From UMGS1279 sp045536815 (lineage in GTDB: Bacteria; Bacillota; Clostridia; Oscillospirales; Acutalibacteraceae): a stretch of 64,000 nt of DNA. The stretch lies in assembly GCA_045536815.1 (NCBI GenBank), contig JAZSOH010000025.1, positions 1 to 64,000 of the forward strand, read 5' to 3'. Positions 49,116 through 58,113 of this stretch are shown here, one piece after another (position 1 is the stretch's first letter; every line of letters starts with the position of its first letter). Position numbers and translations under genes: made by a program. A model generated the notes under the pieces. It saw nothing but the letters and a program-made list of their open reading frames with translations, made no database searches and was not told the origin of the DNA.

Positions 49116-50348
49116 ATGAAAGATTTTAAATTACCCGAGCTCCTGGCTCCTGCGGGGGACCTTGTTAGGCTTAAAGCGGCGGTGCAATTTGGCGCCGATG
49201 CCGTTTACCTTGCGGGTGAAGAGTTTGGTATGCGTACTGCGGCGGCTAACTTTAGCCTAGAAGACCTTAAAAGCGGGGTTGAGTATGCTCATAAGAATGG
49301 TGTCAAGGTGCACGTTACTTGTAATACAGTACCACATAACGACGAAATTTTGAGGCTACCTGAGTATTTGGCCGCCTTAAATGATATAGGCGTTGACGCT
49401 ATTATTGCATCCGATTTAGGCAGTATGAACTTAATTAAAAAATATGCCCCCAAGGTTGAACTTCATATTTCGGTTCAGTCGGGCATAGTGAATTTTGAAA
49501 CAGCAAACGCTTTTTATGATTTGGGCGCCAAAAGGGTTGTGTTGGCGAGGGAGCTTTCTTTAGAAGAAATTGCCGAGATTAGAGCCAAAACAAACAAAAA
49601 TCTCGAAATCGAAGCTTTTGCTCACGGTGCTATGTGTGTTTCTTTCTCGGCTAGATGCCTTCTTTCCAGTTATATGACGGGCAGAGATGCTAATAGGGGT
49701 GACTGCGCTCAACCTTGCCGTTGGAGTTATGCCCTTATGGAGGAAAAACGTCCGGGTCAGTATTTCCCCATAACCGAAACCGAAAAAGGAACATATATTT
49801 TGAATGCCAATGACCTTTGTATGGCAGAGCACCTTGATAAAATGATTTTGGCGGGTGTAGACAGCATTAAGCTTGAGGGTAGAGCAAAGTCACACTATTA
49901 TACTGCCGCCGTTACAAATGCCTATAGAATGGCGCTTGATAGCATAAAAGAAAACGGTCTAGAAGGCTGGAAACTGCCCGACTCGGCCGCGGAGGAGCTA
50001 ACAAAAATTAGCCATAGGGGTTACTCAACAGGCTTTTATTTCGGTAGACCCGAGAATTCTCAAACCTATGAAAATGCGGGATATGTAAGGGACTTTACTG
50101 TTGCCGCAATTGTAACGGGATACGAGGACGGGATGATAGTTTGTGAAATGAAAAATAAGTTTGCGGTAGGCGAAACCTTTGACTGTTTAGAGCCTAGAAA
50201 AACTCCTTTTATTTTCACAGTAGACAAAATGTTTAACGATAAAAACGAAAAAATTGATGTTGCGCCTCACCCAACAATGACGGTTAAAATTCCGTTTGAA
50301 AGACCTTTGGAGGTAGGCTCACTTCTTCGTATGAAGGGTAGGTTATAA
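49116..50348 (+). CDS. Peptidase U32 family protein (TrhP-like)
   Basis: The 410-residue protein shows LLAPAGDLVRLKAAVQFGADAVYLAG and the U32 signature EAFAHGAMCVSFSARCLLSSYMTGRDANRGDCAQPCRWSY with conserved cysteines. Related proteins act in prephenate-dependent tRNA uridine hydroxylation (TrhP/YrrO type), so an RNA-modification role is more likely than proteolysis. It follows mltG by one base, a common Firmicute arrangement. Confidence 0.9.
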   Translation: MKDFKLPELLAPAGDLVRLKAAVQFGADAVYLAGEEFGMRTAAANFSLEDLKSGVEYAHKNGVKVHVTCNTVPHNDEILRLPEYLAALNDIGVDAIIASDLGSMNLIKKYAPKVELHISVQSGIVNFETANAFYDLGAKRVVLARELSLEEIAEIRAKTNKNLEIEAFAHGAMCVSFSARCLLSSYMTGRDANRGDCAQPCRWSYALMEEKRPGQYFPITETEKGTYILNANDLCMAEHLDKMILAGVDSIKLEGRAKSHYYTAAVTNAYRMALDSIKENGLEGWKLPDSAAEELTKISHRGYSTGFYFGRPENSQTYENAGYVRDFTVAAIVTGYEDGMIVCEMKNKFAVGETFDCLEPRKTPFIFTVDKMFNDKNEKIDVAPHPTMTVKIPFERPLEVGSLLRMKGRL

Positions 50349-50427
50349 GTCTTAAAATTTAATACTAATTTTAACACCTTTTGTTTATTTTTACCTGGTG
50401 GGGCAAAAATAGATAAGAGGTGTTTTT

Positions 50428-52017
50428 ATGTTGAAATTTTCAAGAGGTTTTAAGGTTAGAATTATCTTGATTTTGGCCTTTAATTTATTACTTGCACTTA
50501 TATCTATCGGTAGGGTTGCGGCTATTGTTTTGTCAGAAGATGACAGATATTTAAACAACACAGTTTCGGTTTTTTTGGAGAGCGGCAGGGGAGATTTTTA
50601 CTATACAAACGGTGAAAAAGTAACCTCTAACAAGACAAAATTTGCTAATGTTTTTTTACCTTGTAAGCAGGCTGAAGACACATATTTTTCTATGGCAAAC
50701 GAGAGCGAAAAGGCGGTTGGTGAAAAAACTTTTTCTAACAATAAACCTGCCGTTCTTTTACGGGAAGAAAAAATTTCAGGTACAGGAATATATGCAATTG
50801 AGGTTAGTGACAGGTACGAAAATTTTTCGTCAATGGAACATATAATTGGCTATATAAACGGAGAAAATGAAGGAGTTTTTGCTCTAGAAAAAGGATACAA
50901 CGATATACTAAAAAACAAAGAGCAAATTCGCGCCGAATTTTTTGTTGATGCAAAGGGGGAGTATCTTTTAGGGGTTTACCCTAAAATCTCGGGCACAAAA
51001 AATAAGAACAAGGTGCACCTTACTATAAACGCGGATATCCAAAAAATTTGTGATGGTGCAATGTCGGGCACTAAAAAAGGAGCAGTAGTTGTAAGTGAGA
51101 TAGAAAACGGAAAAATAAGGGCAATGGTTAGCAAGCCTAGTTTTGATATAACAAAACTTTCAGACTATCTTGAAAGCGAAGATTCTCCTTTTCTGAATAG
51201 AGCAACTGCGAGTTTCAGTGTTGGCTCGGTTTTTAAACCACTTATAGCGGCGGCTCTTTGTGAGAACAAAAAACAAAATTTCGTTCATAACTGTACGGGA
51301 AATAGCGAGATTTCGGGTATAAATTTTCACTGTTATAATCGTAGCGGTCACGGGGAGATGAAGCTTTATGACGCAATATGTCAGTCTTGTAACTGTTATT
51401 TCTATAATGCCGCAAATTTGCTTCCTCCCAAAAAATATACCTCTCTTGCAGCTTCTTTAATGTTTGGCAATAAAATAGAACTGGCAAATAGTATTACTGC
51501 CCCAAGTGGATATGTAACAAGTAGCAAAGAGCTTGAAAATCCCGCCGCACTTGCTAATTTTTCAATAGGTCAGGGTAGACTGCTTTTGTCTCCACTTGCT
51601 ATAAACAATCTTTACTGTGCAATAGCAAATGACGGTGTTTATTTTTCGCCAAGCATTATTGAGGGAATAACTGTTAACGGAAGACAAATAATGGAAGAAA
51701 GCGGGGTTAAAACAACAGTTTTCAGTAGCGCGACTGCTGCCGAGTTAAAACAGTATTTGTCGGGGGTTGTTTCGTTTGGAACGGGTAAAGCGGCAAGGCC
51801 TTATAGCGGTGGCGCGGCGGGTAAAACAGCAACCGCTCAAACAGGAAAATTTGTCGGCAAAACTGAAATAATCAATTCGTGGTTTTGCGGATTTTTCCCT
51901 CTCGAAAGTCCCAAATATGCTATTACAGTTTTTTTGGAAGATTTTAAGGAGGGGGATAATGCGGCGACCGAAATTTTTAAAAATATAGCCGATAGCATTA
52001 TCGCACTTGAAAGCTAA
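50428..52017 (+). CDS. Penicillin-binding protein, class B transpeptidase
   Basis: The 529-residue protein has an N-terminal anchor (about 9-33), a dimerisation-like segment and a transpeptidase domain. SVFK (S267 to K270) is the active site, SCN (320-322) the second motif and KTA (466-468) replaces KTG. It has no PASTA domain and is short for the class. It could serve division, elongation or sporulation (PbpA/SpoVD-like). It is separated from the U32 gene by 79 bases and has its own GAGGTG site. Confidence 0.88.
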   Translation: MLKFSRGFKVRIILILAFNLLLALISIGRVAAIVLSEDDRYLNNTVSVFLESGRGDFYYTNGEKVTSNKTKFANVFLPCKQAEDTYFSMANESEKAVGEKTFSNNKPAVLLREEKISGTGIYAIEVSDRYENFSSMEHIIGYINGENEGVFALEKGYNDILKNKEQIRAEFFVDAKGEYLLGVYPKISGTKNKNKVHLTINADIQKICDGAMSGTKKGAVVVSEIENGKIRAMVSKPSFDITKLSDYLESEDSPFLNRATASFSVGSVFKPLIAAALCENKKQNFVHNCTGNSEISGINFHCYNRSGHGEMKLYDAICQSCNCYFYNAANLLPPKKYTSLAASLMFGNKIELANSITAPSGYVTSSKELENPAALANFSIGQGRLLLSPLAINNLYCAIANDGVYFSPSIIEGITVNGRQIMEESGVKTTVFSSATAAELKQYLSGVVSFGTGKAARPYSGGAAGKTATAQTGKFVGKTEIINSWFCGFFPLESPKYAITVFLEDFKEGDNAATEIFKNIADSIIALES

Positions 52018-52021
52018 AAAA

Positions 52022-52046
52022 CGCTTATAAATAGGCGGTTTTTGTT
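52022..52046 (+). terminator. Weak terminator after the PBP gene
   Basis: CGCTTAT and ATAGGCG pair (one T-G) around AA, followed by GTTTTTG. It lies just before the yicC promoter. Confidence 0.55.
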
Positions 52047-52073
52047 GACATTATACTTAAAATTTAGTATAAT
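52045..52073 (+). promoter_or_regulatory. Promoter of the yicC-remA-gmk operon
   Basis: TTGACA at 52045-52050 and TATAAT at 52068-52073 are 17 bases apart. ATTATACT and AGTATAAT form an inverted repeat across spacer and -10 (52050-52073). Confidence 0.82.
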
Positions 52074-52103
52074 ATATAAAATAGTTATTAGAGGGTGTTT
52101 AAT

Positions 52104-52982
52104 GTGGTAAAAAGCATGACCGGTTACGGCCGCTTTGAACTTTTAGATGGTACGGCTACCTATACTGTTGAGGTTAAGTCGGTAAACCACCGTTATTTTG
52201 AATTTTCTTGCCGCACTCCGCGCGGGTTTGCTTTTTTGGAAGAAAAGCTAAAGGCTTTCTTTTCTTCAAAAATTTCGCGTGGTAAGGTTGATGTTTTTGT
52301 TTCAATAAACGGTTTGGTAGAGGCTTCGGGTAAGGTTGCAGTTAATGAAGAATATGCCGCTATGTATGTTGATGCTTTAAAAACCCTTAAAAAACGCTTC
52401 TCTCTTTCGGGTAAAGTTTCTCTTGGCGATGTCGCCCGTAACAATGAGGTTTTTACAATTCGCCACGAAAAAATCGACGAAGAGGCAGTTTGGGAGCTTG
52501 TTAAAAAGGCTTCCGAGGGGGCCATAGAAGCTTTTGTTAATATGCGTAGTGTTGAGGGAAGTCGCCTTGCTGACGACGTTTTATCCAGATGTGATTTTAT
52601 ATTAGATAAGGTTTCGTTTATTGAAAAACGTTCCCCCGAAACAGTTAACGAATATAGAAATAGGTTAGAGGCAAAAATCAGGGAGCTTTTAAATGACAAA
52701 ACCGTTGATGAGCAGCGCCTTTTAACCGAAACGGCAATTTTTGCCGATAAGGTCGCGGTTGCCGAAGAAACCGTTCGTCTTAGAAGCCATATTGACCAAC
52801 TAAGAAAGCTTTTAAATGAAGAAGAGGCGGTTGGACGTAAACTTGATTTCGTTGTTCAGGAAATGAATCGTGAAACAAACACCATAGGTTCTAAAGCGCA
52901 GGATATTGATATTGCGCATACTGTTGTCGAAATTAAGGCCGAGATTGAAAAAATCAGGGAGCAAATTCAAAACATTGAATAG
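52104..52982 (+). CDS. yicC: YicC-family endoribonuclease
   Basis: The 292-residue protein begins VKSMTGYGRFE and has VEVKSVNHRYFEFSCRTPRGF. The C-terminal DUF1732 segment is GRKLDFVVQEMNRETNTIGSKAQD. The Clostridial homologue has been linked to RNA cleavage and small-RNA decay. The GTG at 52104 is chosen, with GAGGG eight bases upstream; the ATG at 52102 is out of frame. It leads the classic block with remA, gmk, rpoZ and priA. Confidence 0.92.
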   Translation: MVKSMTGYGRFELLDGTATYTVEVKSVNHRYFEFSCRTPRGFAFLEEKLKAFFSSKISRGKVDVFVSINGLVEASGKVAVNEEYAAMYVDALKTLKKRFSLSGKVSLGDVARNNEVFTIRHEKIDEEAVWELVKKASEGAIEAFVNMRSVEGSRLADDVLSRCDFILDKVSFIEKRSPETVNEYRNRLEAKIRELLNDKTVDEQRLLTETAIFADKVAVAEETVRLRSHIDQLRKLLNEEEAVGRKLDFVVQEMNRETNTIGSKAQDIDIAHTVVEIKAEIEKIREQIQNIE

Positions 52983-52997
52983 TTTGGGGGCAAATTT

Positions 52998-53258
52998 ATG
53001 AAACTTATTAATATCGGTTTTGGAAATATGGTTTCTGCCGAAAGAATGGTTGCAACCCTGCACCCCGATTCTGCGCCCGTAAAACGTATAATTTCTGAGG
53101 CAAAGGAAAACGGCAATCTTATCGATGCTACACACGGTCGTCGCACTAAGGCGGTTATTATTACCGATAGCGACCATATAGTTTTAACATATCTTTCACC
53201 TGAAACTATAGCCTCTCGTGCCGAAGGGGAAGACGCTAAGGAGGAAATTTATGAGTAA
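52998..53258 (+). CDS. remA: Extracellular matrix regulator RemA (DUF370)
   Basis: The 86-residue protein starts KLINIGFGNMVSAERMVATLHPDSAPVKRII and contains IDATHGRRTKAVIITDS, the RemA core. RemA is a DNA-binding activator of biofilm matrix genes in Bacillus. It overlaps gmk by eight bases, as in most Firmicutes. Confidence 0.95.
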   Translation: MKLINIGFGNMVSAERMVATLHPDSAPVKRIISEAKENGNLIDATHGRRTKAVIITDSDHIVLTYLSPETIASRAEGEDAKEEIYE

Positions 53259-53859
53259 GGGTACAGTTTTTGTAATATCGGGCCCCTCAGGTTCGGGTAA
53301 GGATACAATTCTTTCTAAAATTTTAGAAAAAAGAAATGATTTGTACTTTTCCATTTCAAGCATAACAAGAAATATGCGCCCCGGTGAAATTCAGGACCAA
53401 AAATACCACTTTATTTCGGTGGAAGAGTTTGAAAAAGGTCTTGAAAATGGGGAGTTTTTAGAGTATAATAAATATTTAGAAAACTATTATGGAACTCCAA
53501 AGGCGCCTATAGAAAAACACATTGCTCTTGGCGATGATGTTTTAATAGAGGTTGACGTTAACGGTGCCGCGAAAATTAAAGAAAAGCTTCCATCTGCTGT
53601 TTTAATTTTTATTATGCCACCTTCGTTTGAAGAGCTTTATAAAAGGCTTAGCGGCAGGGGGACTGAGACCAAGGAGCAAATTGATGGACGTATGTCGGCT
53701 GCGCTTATGGAGATTTCAAAAGCAAGTGAATATGACTATATCGTTGTTAATGATAAAATAGAAGAGGCAACCAGTGATGTTTTATCAATAATGCGTACAT
53801 ATCGCTTAAAACTAAATAATCAAAAAAATATTATTGATGAGGTGCTAAATAATGCTTAA
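53251..53859 (+). CDS. gmk: Guanylate kinase
   Basis: GMP to GDP kinase with P-loop ISGPSGSGKDTI (about residues 8-19) and SITRNMRPGEIQDQKYHF. 202 residues from ATG 53251, behind AGGAGG inside the end of remA. It overlaps rpoZ by eight bases. Confidence 0.96.
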   Translation: MSKGTVFVISGPSGSGKDTILSKILEKRNDLYFSISSITRNMRPGEIQDQKYHFISVEEFEKGLENGEFLEYNKYLENYYGTPKAPIEKHIALGDDVLIEVDVNGAAKIKEKLPSAVLIFIMPPSFEELYKRLSGRGTETKEQIDGRMSAALMEISKASEYDYIVVNDKIEEATSDVLSIMRTYRLKLNNQKNIIDEVLNNA

Positions 53860-54034
53860 TCCCGCAATAGGAAAACTTATTAATTCAACCGAAAGCCGTT
53901 ATCAACTTGTTTTAGAGGTTGCAAAACAGGCTAGAGTAATCGCAGAGGAAAACGAAAACGAAACCGATAAGGCTTTGGAAAAGAGCGTTTCTCTTGCTAT
54001 AGACAAACTCGCAAATGAACGAGGTTTGCTTTAA
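53852..54034 (+). CDS. rpoZ: RNA polymerase omega subunit
   Basis: The 60-residue protein begins MLNPAIGKLINSTESRYQLVLEVAKQARVIAEE, the RpoZ core helices, and assists beta-prime folding. It is short but normal for Clostridia, and follows gmk as expected. Confidence 0.93.
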   Translation: MLNPAIGKLINSTESRYQLVLEVAKQARVIAEENENETDKALEKSVSLAIDKLANERGLL

Positions 54035-54051
54035 TTTATAGGTTTTCTAAG

Positions 54052-54080
54052 ACGTGATATTGCTATGCAGTATCGCGTTT
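54052..54080 (+). terminator. Hairpin between rpoZ and priA
   Basis: ACGTGATATTGC and GCAGTATCGCGT pair over 12 positions with two G-T pairs, around TAT, followed by TTTGG. It may terminate or attenuate before priA. Confidence 0.6.
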
Positions 54081-54159
54081 TGGCTTATTTTTAGGGGTTT
54101 GTTATGCCCTTAAAAAGTCTTTAAAAACCGCCATTTTTGAAAGGATAAGGGGCTTTGAA

Positions 54160-56613
54160 ATGGGTAAAACTTTAATTGCTAAAACAGTTATTGATAAAGC
54201 GACTTACCGATTTGATAAGCCGTTTGACTACATTATCCCAAAAGAACTAGAGTCGGTTATTAAAGTTGGCGCAAGGGTTACTGTTCCTTTTGGAAAGGGA
54301 AATACAAAAAGGGTAGGACTTGTTATAGAGATAAACGAGTTCGACGATTTTGATCTTAGGGGATATAAAAACTTAGGCTCGGTTATTGATAATCCTCCCC
54401 TTATTGATGATGAAATGCTTTGCATTATAAAATGGCTTAAAGAACATACTTTTTGCACATATTTTGATGCAGTGAAAACCCTTATACCCTTTGGCCTTAA
54501 TTTAAAAATTGTATCTACATTAAAGCTTTGTGATAATATTTCTCCTTCAAAACTGGCAAACCTTTCTTACGATGCAAACCTTGTAGTAGAGGCACTTAGA
54601 AAAAAGGGCGGAAGTATGGAGAAAAGCGCTATAGAGCGAAGGCTTGGCTTTACTGAAGACGCACCTTGCTTTTCAGAGCTTCTTAGGAAAGGCGTTGTTC
54701 TATGCGATGGTCTTGCAAAGCGCAATATGAAAGACCCTACCGTAAATATGGTATCTCTTGGCGAAGGGTATTTTGACGAAATTAAGCTAACCGCAAAACA
54801 AAAATCGGTTACCAATTTACTTTTAGATATTGGCACGGCTACGGTTAAAGAAGTATGCTATTTTGCGGGTGTTACAAGCGCTGTTATTACCGCCCTTGAA
54901 AAAAAGGGTATCGTAAACGTATATGCCGCTCCCTTCGAAAAAAATTACGAGGCAGAGGTTAAACAAAGTGTCGGTGAAATCACTTTAACAGATGAGCAAG
55001 AGGCGGTTTTTTCTAGTCTTAAAGAAGATTTAGTGAAAGGAAAATACAAAACTAACCTTTTGTATGGTGTTACCGGTTCGGGTAAAACAAGCGTATTTTT
55101 AAAGCTTGTTGACGAAACGGTTAAGATGGGCAAATCGGCAATTGTAATGGTGCCTGAGATTTCTCTTACACCGCAAACCCTTTCGAAATTTAAAAGTAGA
55201 TATGGCGACAAGGTTGCCGTTTTCCATAGCGCTATGTCGCTGGGACAAAGAATGGAATATTTTAAAAGAGCTAAGAGCGGAAAAGCGACTGTTGCCATAG
55301 GAACGAGGTCGGCGGTTTTTGCTCCAATTAAAAATCTTGGTCTTATAATTATGGATGAAGAGCAAGAGCATACCTATAAATCTGAACAAAGTCCAAGGTT
55401 TCACGCCAGAGATGTTGCAAGGCTTAGAGCGAAGTATAATAATGCTGCATTGCTTTTGGCTTCGGCAACTCCTTCGGTTGAAAGTTTTACATTAGCAAAA
55501 AACAACAGGTATGGACTGTTAAGCTTACCTCATAGATACGGTAGTGCAGTTTTGCCTGAGGTTGTAACCGTTGATATGAGAGAACAGTTAATCGCGGGTA
55601 ACACGGGGCTTTTTAGTAAGACTCTTATCGACGAGCTTGAGCATACCTTAAACAGTGGAAAACAGGCAATACTTCTTCTTAATAGAAGAGGGCATAATAC
55701 CTATATTTCTTGTCCCGCTTGTGGTACAGTTTTCAGTTGTCCAAACTGTAGTATTTCTTTAACATATCATTCCGCAAACAAAAGGCTTATGTGTCATTAT
55801 TGCGGTGGCTCATATTCTGTTCCCGAAAAATGTCCGACCTGTAATAACCAAAAACTAAGGTTTTCGGGTGCGGGAACACAACGCGCAGATGAAGAGCTTC
55901 TATCTATCTTTCCAAACGCTAGAGTGCTTAGGCTTGATGCCGATACAACACTTACGCGCGATTCGTTTGAAAAGGGGCTTACCGCCTTTGCAAATAAAGA
56001 ATATGATATTTTGCTTGGAACACAAATGGTAGCAAAGGGACTAGATTTCCCCGATGTTACATTGGTTGGTGTTTTGTCGGCCGACCAGTCGATGTTCAGT
56101 GATGATTTTAGGGCTTTTGAAAGAACCTTTTCACTGCTAACTCAGGTTATAGGCCGTTCGGGTAGAGGCGAGGAAAAGGGAAAAGCCATTGTGCAAACAA
56201 CAATTCCCGAAAGCGAAATCATAGGTTTCGCGAAAAATCAAGACTTCGAAGCCTTTTACGAAACTGAAATTTTAACAAGAAAACTTATGGTGTATCCGCC
56301 ATATTGTGATATTTTTATGCTGGGTGTTAGCGCAAATGGGCAAAATTCTGCGCATTTTGCAGCAAAAAAACTCTTTGAGATTATTAAGAAAATCCCCGAA
56401 AAAAGTAACAATAAAATAAAAATGATTATTTTGGGGCCAACCGTTGCTAATGTACCTAGGGTTAATAACAAATATCGTTATAGAATTTTAATTAAAACAA
56501 AAAACACATCAGAGCTTAGGGAATATATTTCAAAAGCGCTTTTAGAGTTTTACGAAAACTGTGATAAAACAGTTAGCGTTTTTGTTGATGTGAATCCCGA
56601 AAGTGTAATTTGA
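54160..56613 (+). CDS. priA: Primosomal protein N' (replication restart helicase)
   Basis: The 817-residue protein has an N-terminal DNA-binding domain, Walker A YGVTGSGKTSVF near residue 307, a DEEH-type box (IIMDEEQEHTYKSEQSPRFHARDVA), a Cys-rich zinc region (CPACGTVFSCPNC, then CHYCGGSYSVPEKCPTCNNQK) and the C-terminal helicase motifs (LLGTQMVAKGLDFPDVTLVGVL). It reloads the replisome at stalled forks. Confidence 0.96.
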   Translation: MGKTLIAKTVIDKATYRFDKPFDYIIPKELESVIKVGARVTVPFGKGNTKRVGLVIEINEFDDFDLRGYKNLGSVIDNPPLIDDEMLCIIKWLKEHTFCTYFDAVKTLIPFGLNLKIVSTLKLCDNISPSKLANLSYDANLVVEALRKKGGSMEKSAIERRLGFTEDAPCFSELLRKGVVLCDGLAKRNMKDPTVNMVSLGEGYFDEIKLTAKQKSVTNLLLDIGTATVKEVCYFAGVTSAVITALEKKGIVNVYAAPFEKNYEAEVKQSVGEITLTDEQEAVFSSLKEDLVKGKYKTNLLYGVTGSGKTSVFLKLVDETVKMGKSAIVMVPEISLTPQTLSKFKSRYGDKVAVFHSAMSLGQRMEYFKRAKSGKATVAIGTRSAVFAPIKNLGLIIMDEEQEHTYKSEQSPRFHARDVARLRAKYNNAALLLASATPSVESFTLAKNNRYGLLSLPHRYGSAVLPEVVTVDMREQLIAGNTGLFSKTLIDELEHTLNSGKQAILLLNRRGHNTYISCPACGTVFSCPNCSISLTYHSANKRLMCHYCGGSYSVPEKCPTCNNQKLRFSGAGTQRADEELLSIFPNARVLRLDADTTLTRDSFEKGLTAFANKEYDILLGTQMVAKGLDFPDVTLVGVLSADQSMFSDDFRAFERTFSLLTQVIGRSGRGEEKGKAIVQTTIPESEIIGFAKNQDFEAFYETEILTRKLMVYPPYCDIFMLGVSANGQNSAHFAAKKLFEIIKKIPEKSNNKIKMIILGPTVANVPRVNNKYRYRILIKTKNTSELREYISKALLEFYENCDKTVSVFVDVNPESVI

Positions 56614-56683
56614 TAAGCAAAGTCGAAAAATACTTGTTTCAAAATCTGATTCAAGTTTAAATGCTTTGGCTAAGGAGGAAATT

Positions 56684-57127
56684 ATGGCAATTCGTAATAT
56701 AGTTAAAGAGGGCGACCCTGTTTTAAGAAAAACTTCGCGCTCGGTTTTACAGTTTGATGATAGACTTGCTCAGCTACTTGATGATATGTTTGACACCATG
56801 TATGATGCTGAGGGAGTAGGTCTTGCAGGCCCTCAGGTGGGCATACTTAAGAGGGTTTGTGTTATTGATATTGGGGAAGGCCCAATTGAACTTGTTAACC
56901 CTGTTATTGAGAAGGAAGAGGGAGAGCAGTTTGAGGTTGAAGGTTGCCTTTCGCTTCCCGGACAAAGCGGAGTCACGAAGAGACCAATGAAGGTTACTGT
57001 TCGCGCACAAAACCGTAAAGGTGAAAGTTATATTTTAAGCGGCGAAGGTCTTTTGGCTAGGGCGTTTTGCCATGAAATTGACCATCTTAACGGAATTTTG
57101 TACAAGGATAAACTTGTAAATAGATAG
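56684..57127 (+). CDS. def: Peptide deformylase
   Basis: The three metal and active-site motifs are visible: GVGLAGPQVG, EGCLSLPG and HEIDHLNG. 147 residues. It removes the formyl group from nascent proteins, pairing with fmt downstream. ATG 56684 follows AAGGAGGAAATT; an ATG six codons upstream overlaps that site. Confidence 0.96.
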   Translation: MAIRNIVKEGDPVLRKTSRSVLQFDDRLAQLLDDMFDTMYDAEGVGLAGPQVGILKRVCVIDIGEGPIELVNPVIEKEEGEQFEVEGCLSLPGQSGVTKRPMKVTVRAQNRKGESYILSGEGLLARAFCHEIDHLNGILYKDKLVNR

Positions 57128-57158
57128 ATTCTAGTTCTTTAGATTTGGGGGAACTGTT

Positions 57159-58100
57159 TTGAATATTGTTTTTATGGGCACACCTGATTTTGCAGTGCCT
57201 TGTCTTGAAAGAATTGTAAGCGACGGTCACAAGGTTTCGGCGGTTTTTACACGCGCCGATAAACCTGTAGGCAGAAAAAAGGTTTTAACTTCGCCACCCG
57301 TTAAGGTTGCGGCAGAAAAATTAGGCTTAAAAGTATATCAACCCGAAAAAATAAGGGGTAATGAAGAGGTTTATTCCTTACTTTCTGATATAAATCCCGA
57401 TGTAATTGTTGTTGTGGCCTACGGCAGAATTTTACCAAATGAAATTTTGAATTTGCCAAAATATGGCTGTGTTAATGTACATGGCTCGCTACTTCCAAGG
57501 CATAGAGGCGCTTCGCCAATACAGTGGTCAATAGTTTGCGGCGATAAAAAAACCGGTGTTACGACAATGCTTATGGATGAGGGTATTGATACCGGTGATA
57601 TGCTTCTTACTGAGGAAATTGAAATCACCGATAATGATACCTATGAAACGCTTCATGACAAAATGTCAGTAGTTGGCGCAAATACGTTGAGTATTACTTT
57701 AGATAAGCTTTTAAAAGGTGAGATTACACCTAAAAAGCAACCAAGCGAGGGCGCAAACTATGCGCCGATTATCACAAAGCAAATGGGACAGCTTGACTTT
57801 TCAAAGACTGCAAACGAGCTTTACTGCCTTATTAGAGGCTTTACACCTTGGCCTCTTGCATATTTTTATTTTGAGGGTAGAAGATTTAAAATTTACGGTT
57901 CAAAAATGGGAGAAAGGACATCTCTTGCCGCCGGAACTGTGTACTATAAGCAAAATAGAATGTTCATTTCTTGTGCCGACGGTAGCTCTATTGAAATAAC
58001 CGAAATTTGTCCCGACGGTTCAAAGAAAATGGATATTTCAGCATTTAAAAACGGTAGATTTATCGAAGAGGGAGCGGTTTTAGAATTTAAGGCCGAGTAA
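57159..58100 (+). CDS. fmt: Methionyl-tRNA formyltransferase
   Basis: The 313-residue enzyme formylates initiator Met-tRNA using 10-formyl-THF. It begins MNIVFMGTPDFAVPCLERI, and GCVNVHGSLLPRHRGASPIQWSI holds the catalytic Asn-His region. The start is TTG behind GGGGGAA. Standard def-fmt order. Confidence 0.96.
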   Translation: MNIVFMGTPDFAVPCLERIVSDGHKVSAVFTRADKPVGRKKVLTSPPVKVAAEKLGLKVYQPEKIRGNEEVYSLLSDINPDVIVVVAYGRILPNEILNLPKYGCVNVHGSLLPRHRGASPIQWSIVCGDKKTGVTTMLMDEGIDTGDMLLTEEIEITDNDTYETLHDKMSVVGANTLSITLDKLLKGEITPKKQPSEGANYAPIITKQMGQLDFSKTANELYCLIRGFTPWPLAYFYFEGRRFKIYGSKMGERTSLAAGTVYYKQNRMFISCADGSSIEITEICPDGSKKMDISAFKNGRFIEEGAVLEFKAE

Positions 58101-58113
58101 AAGGGGTGAGGTT

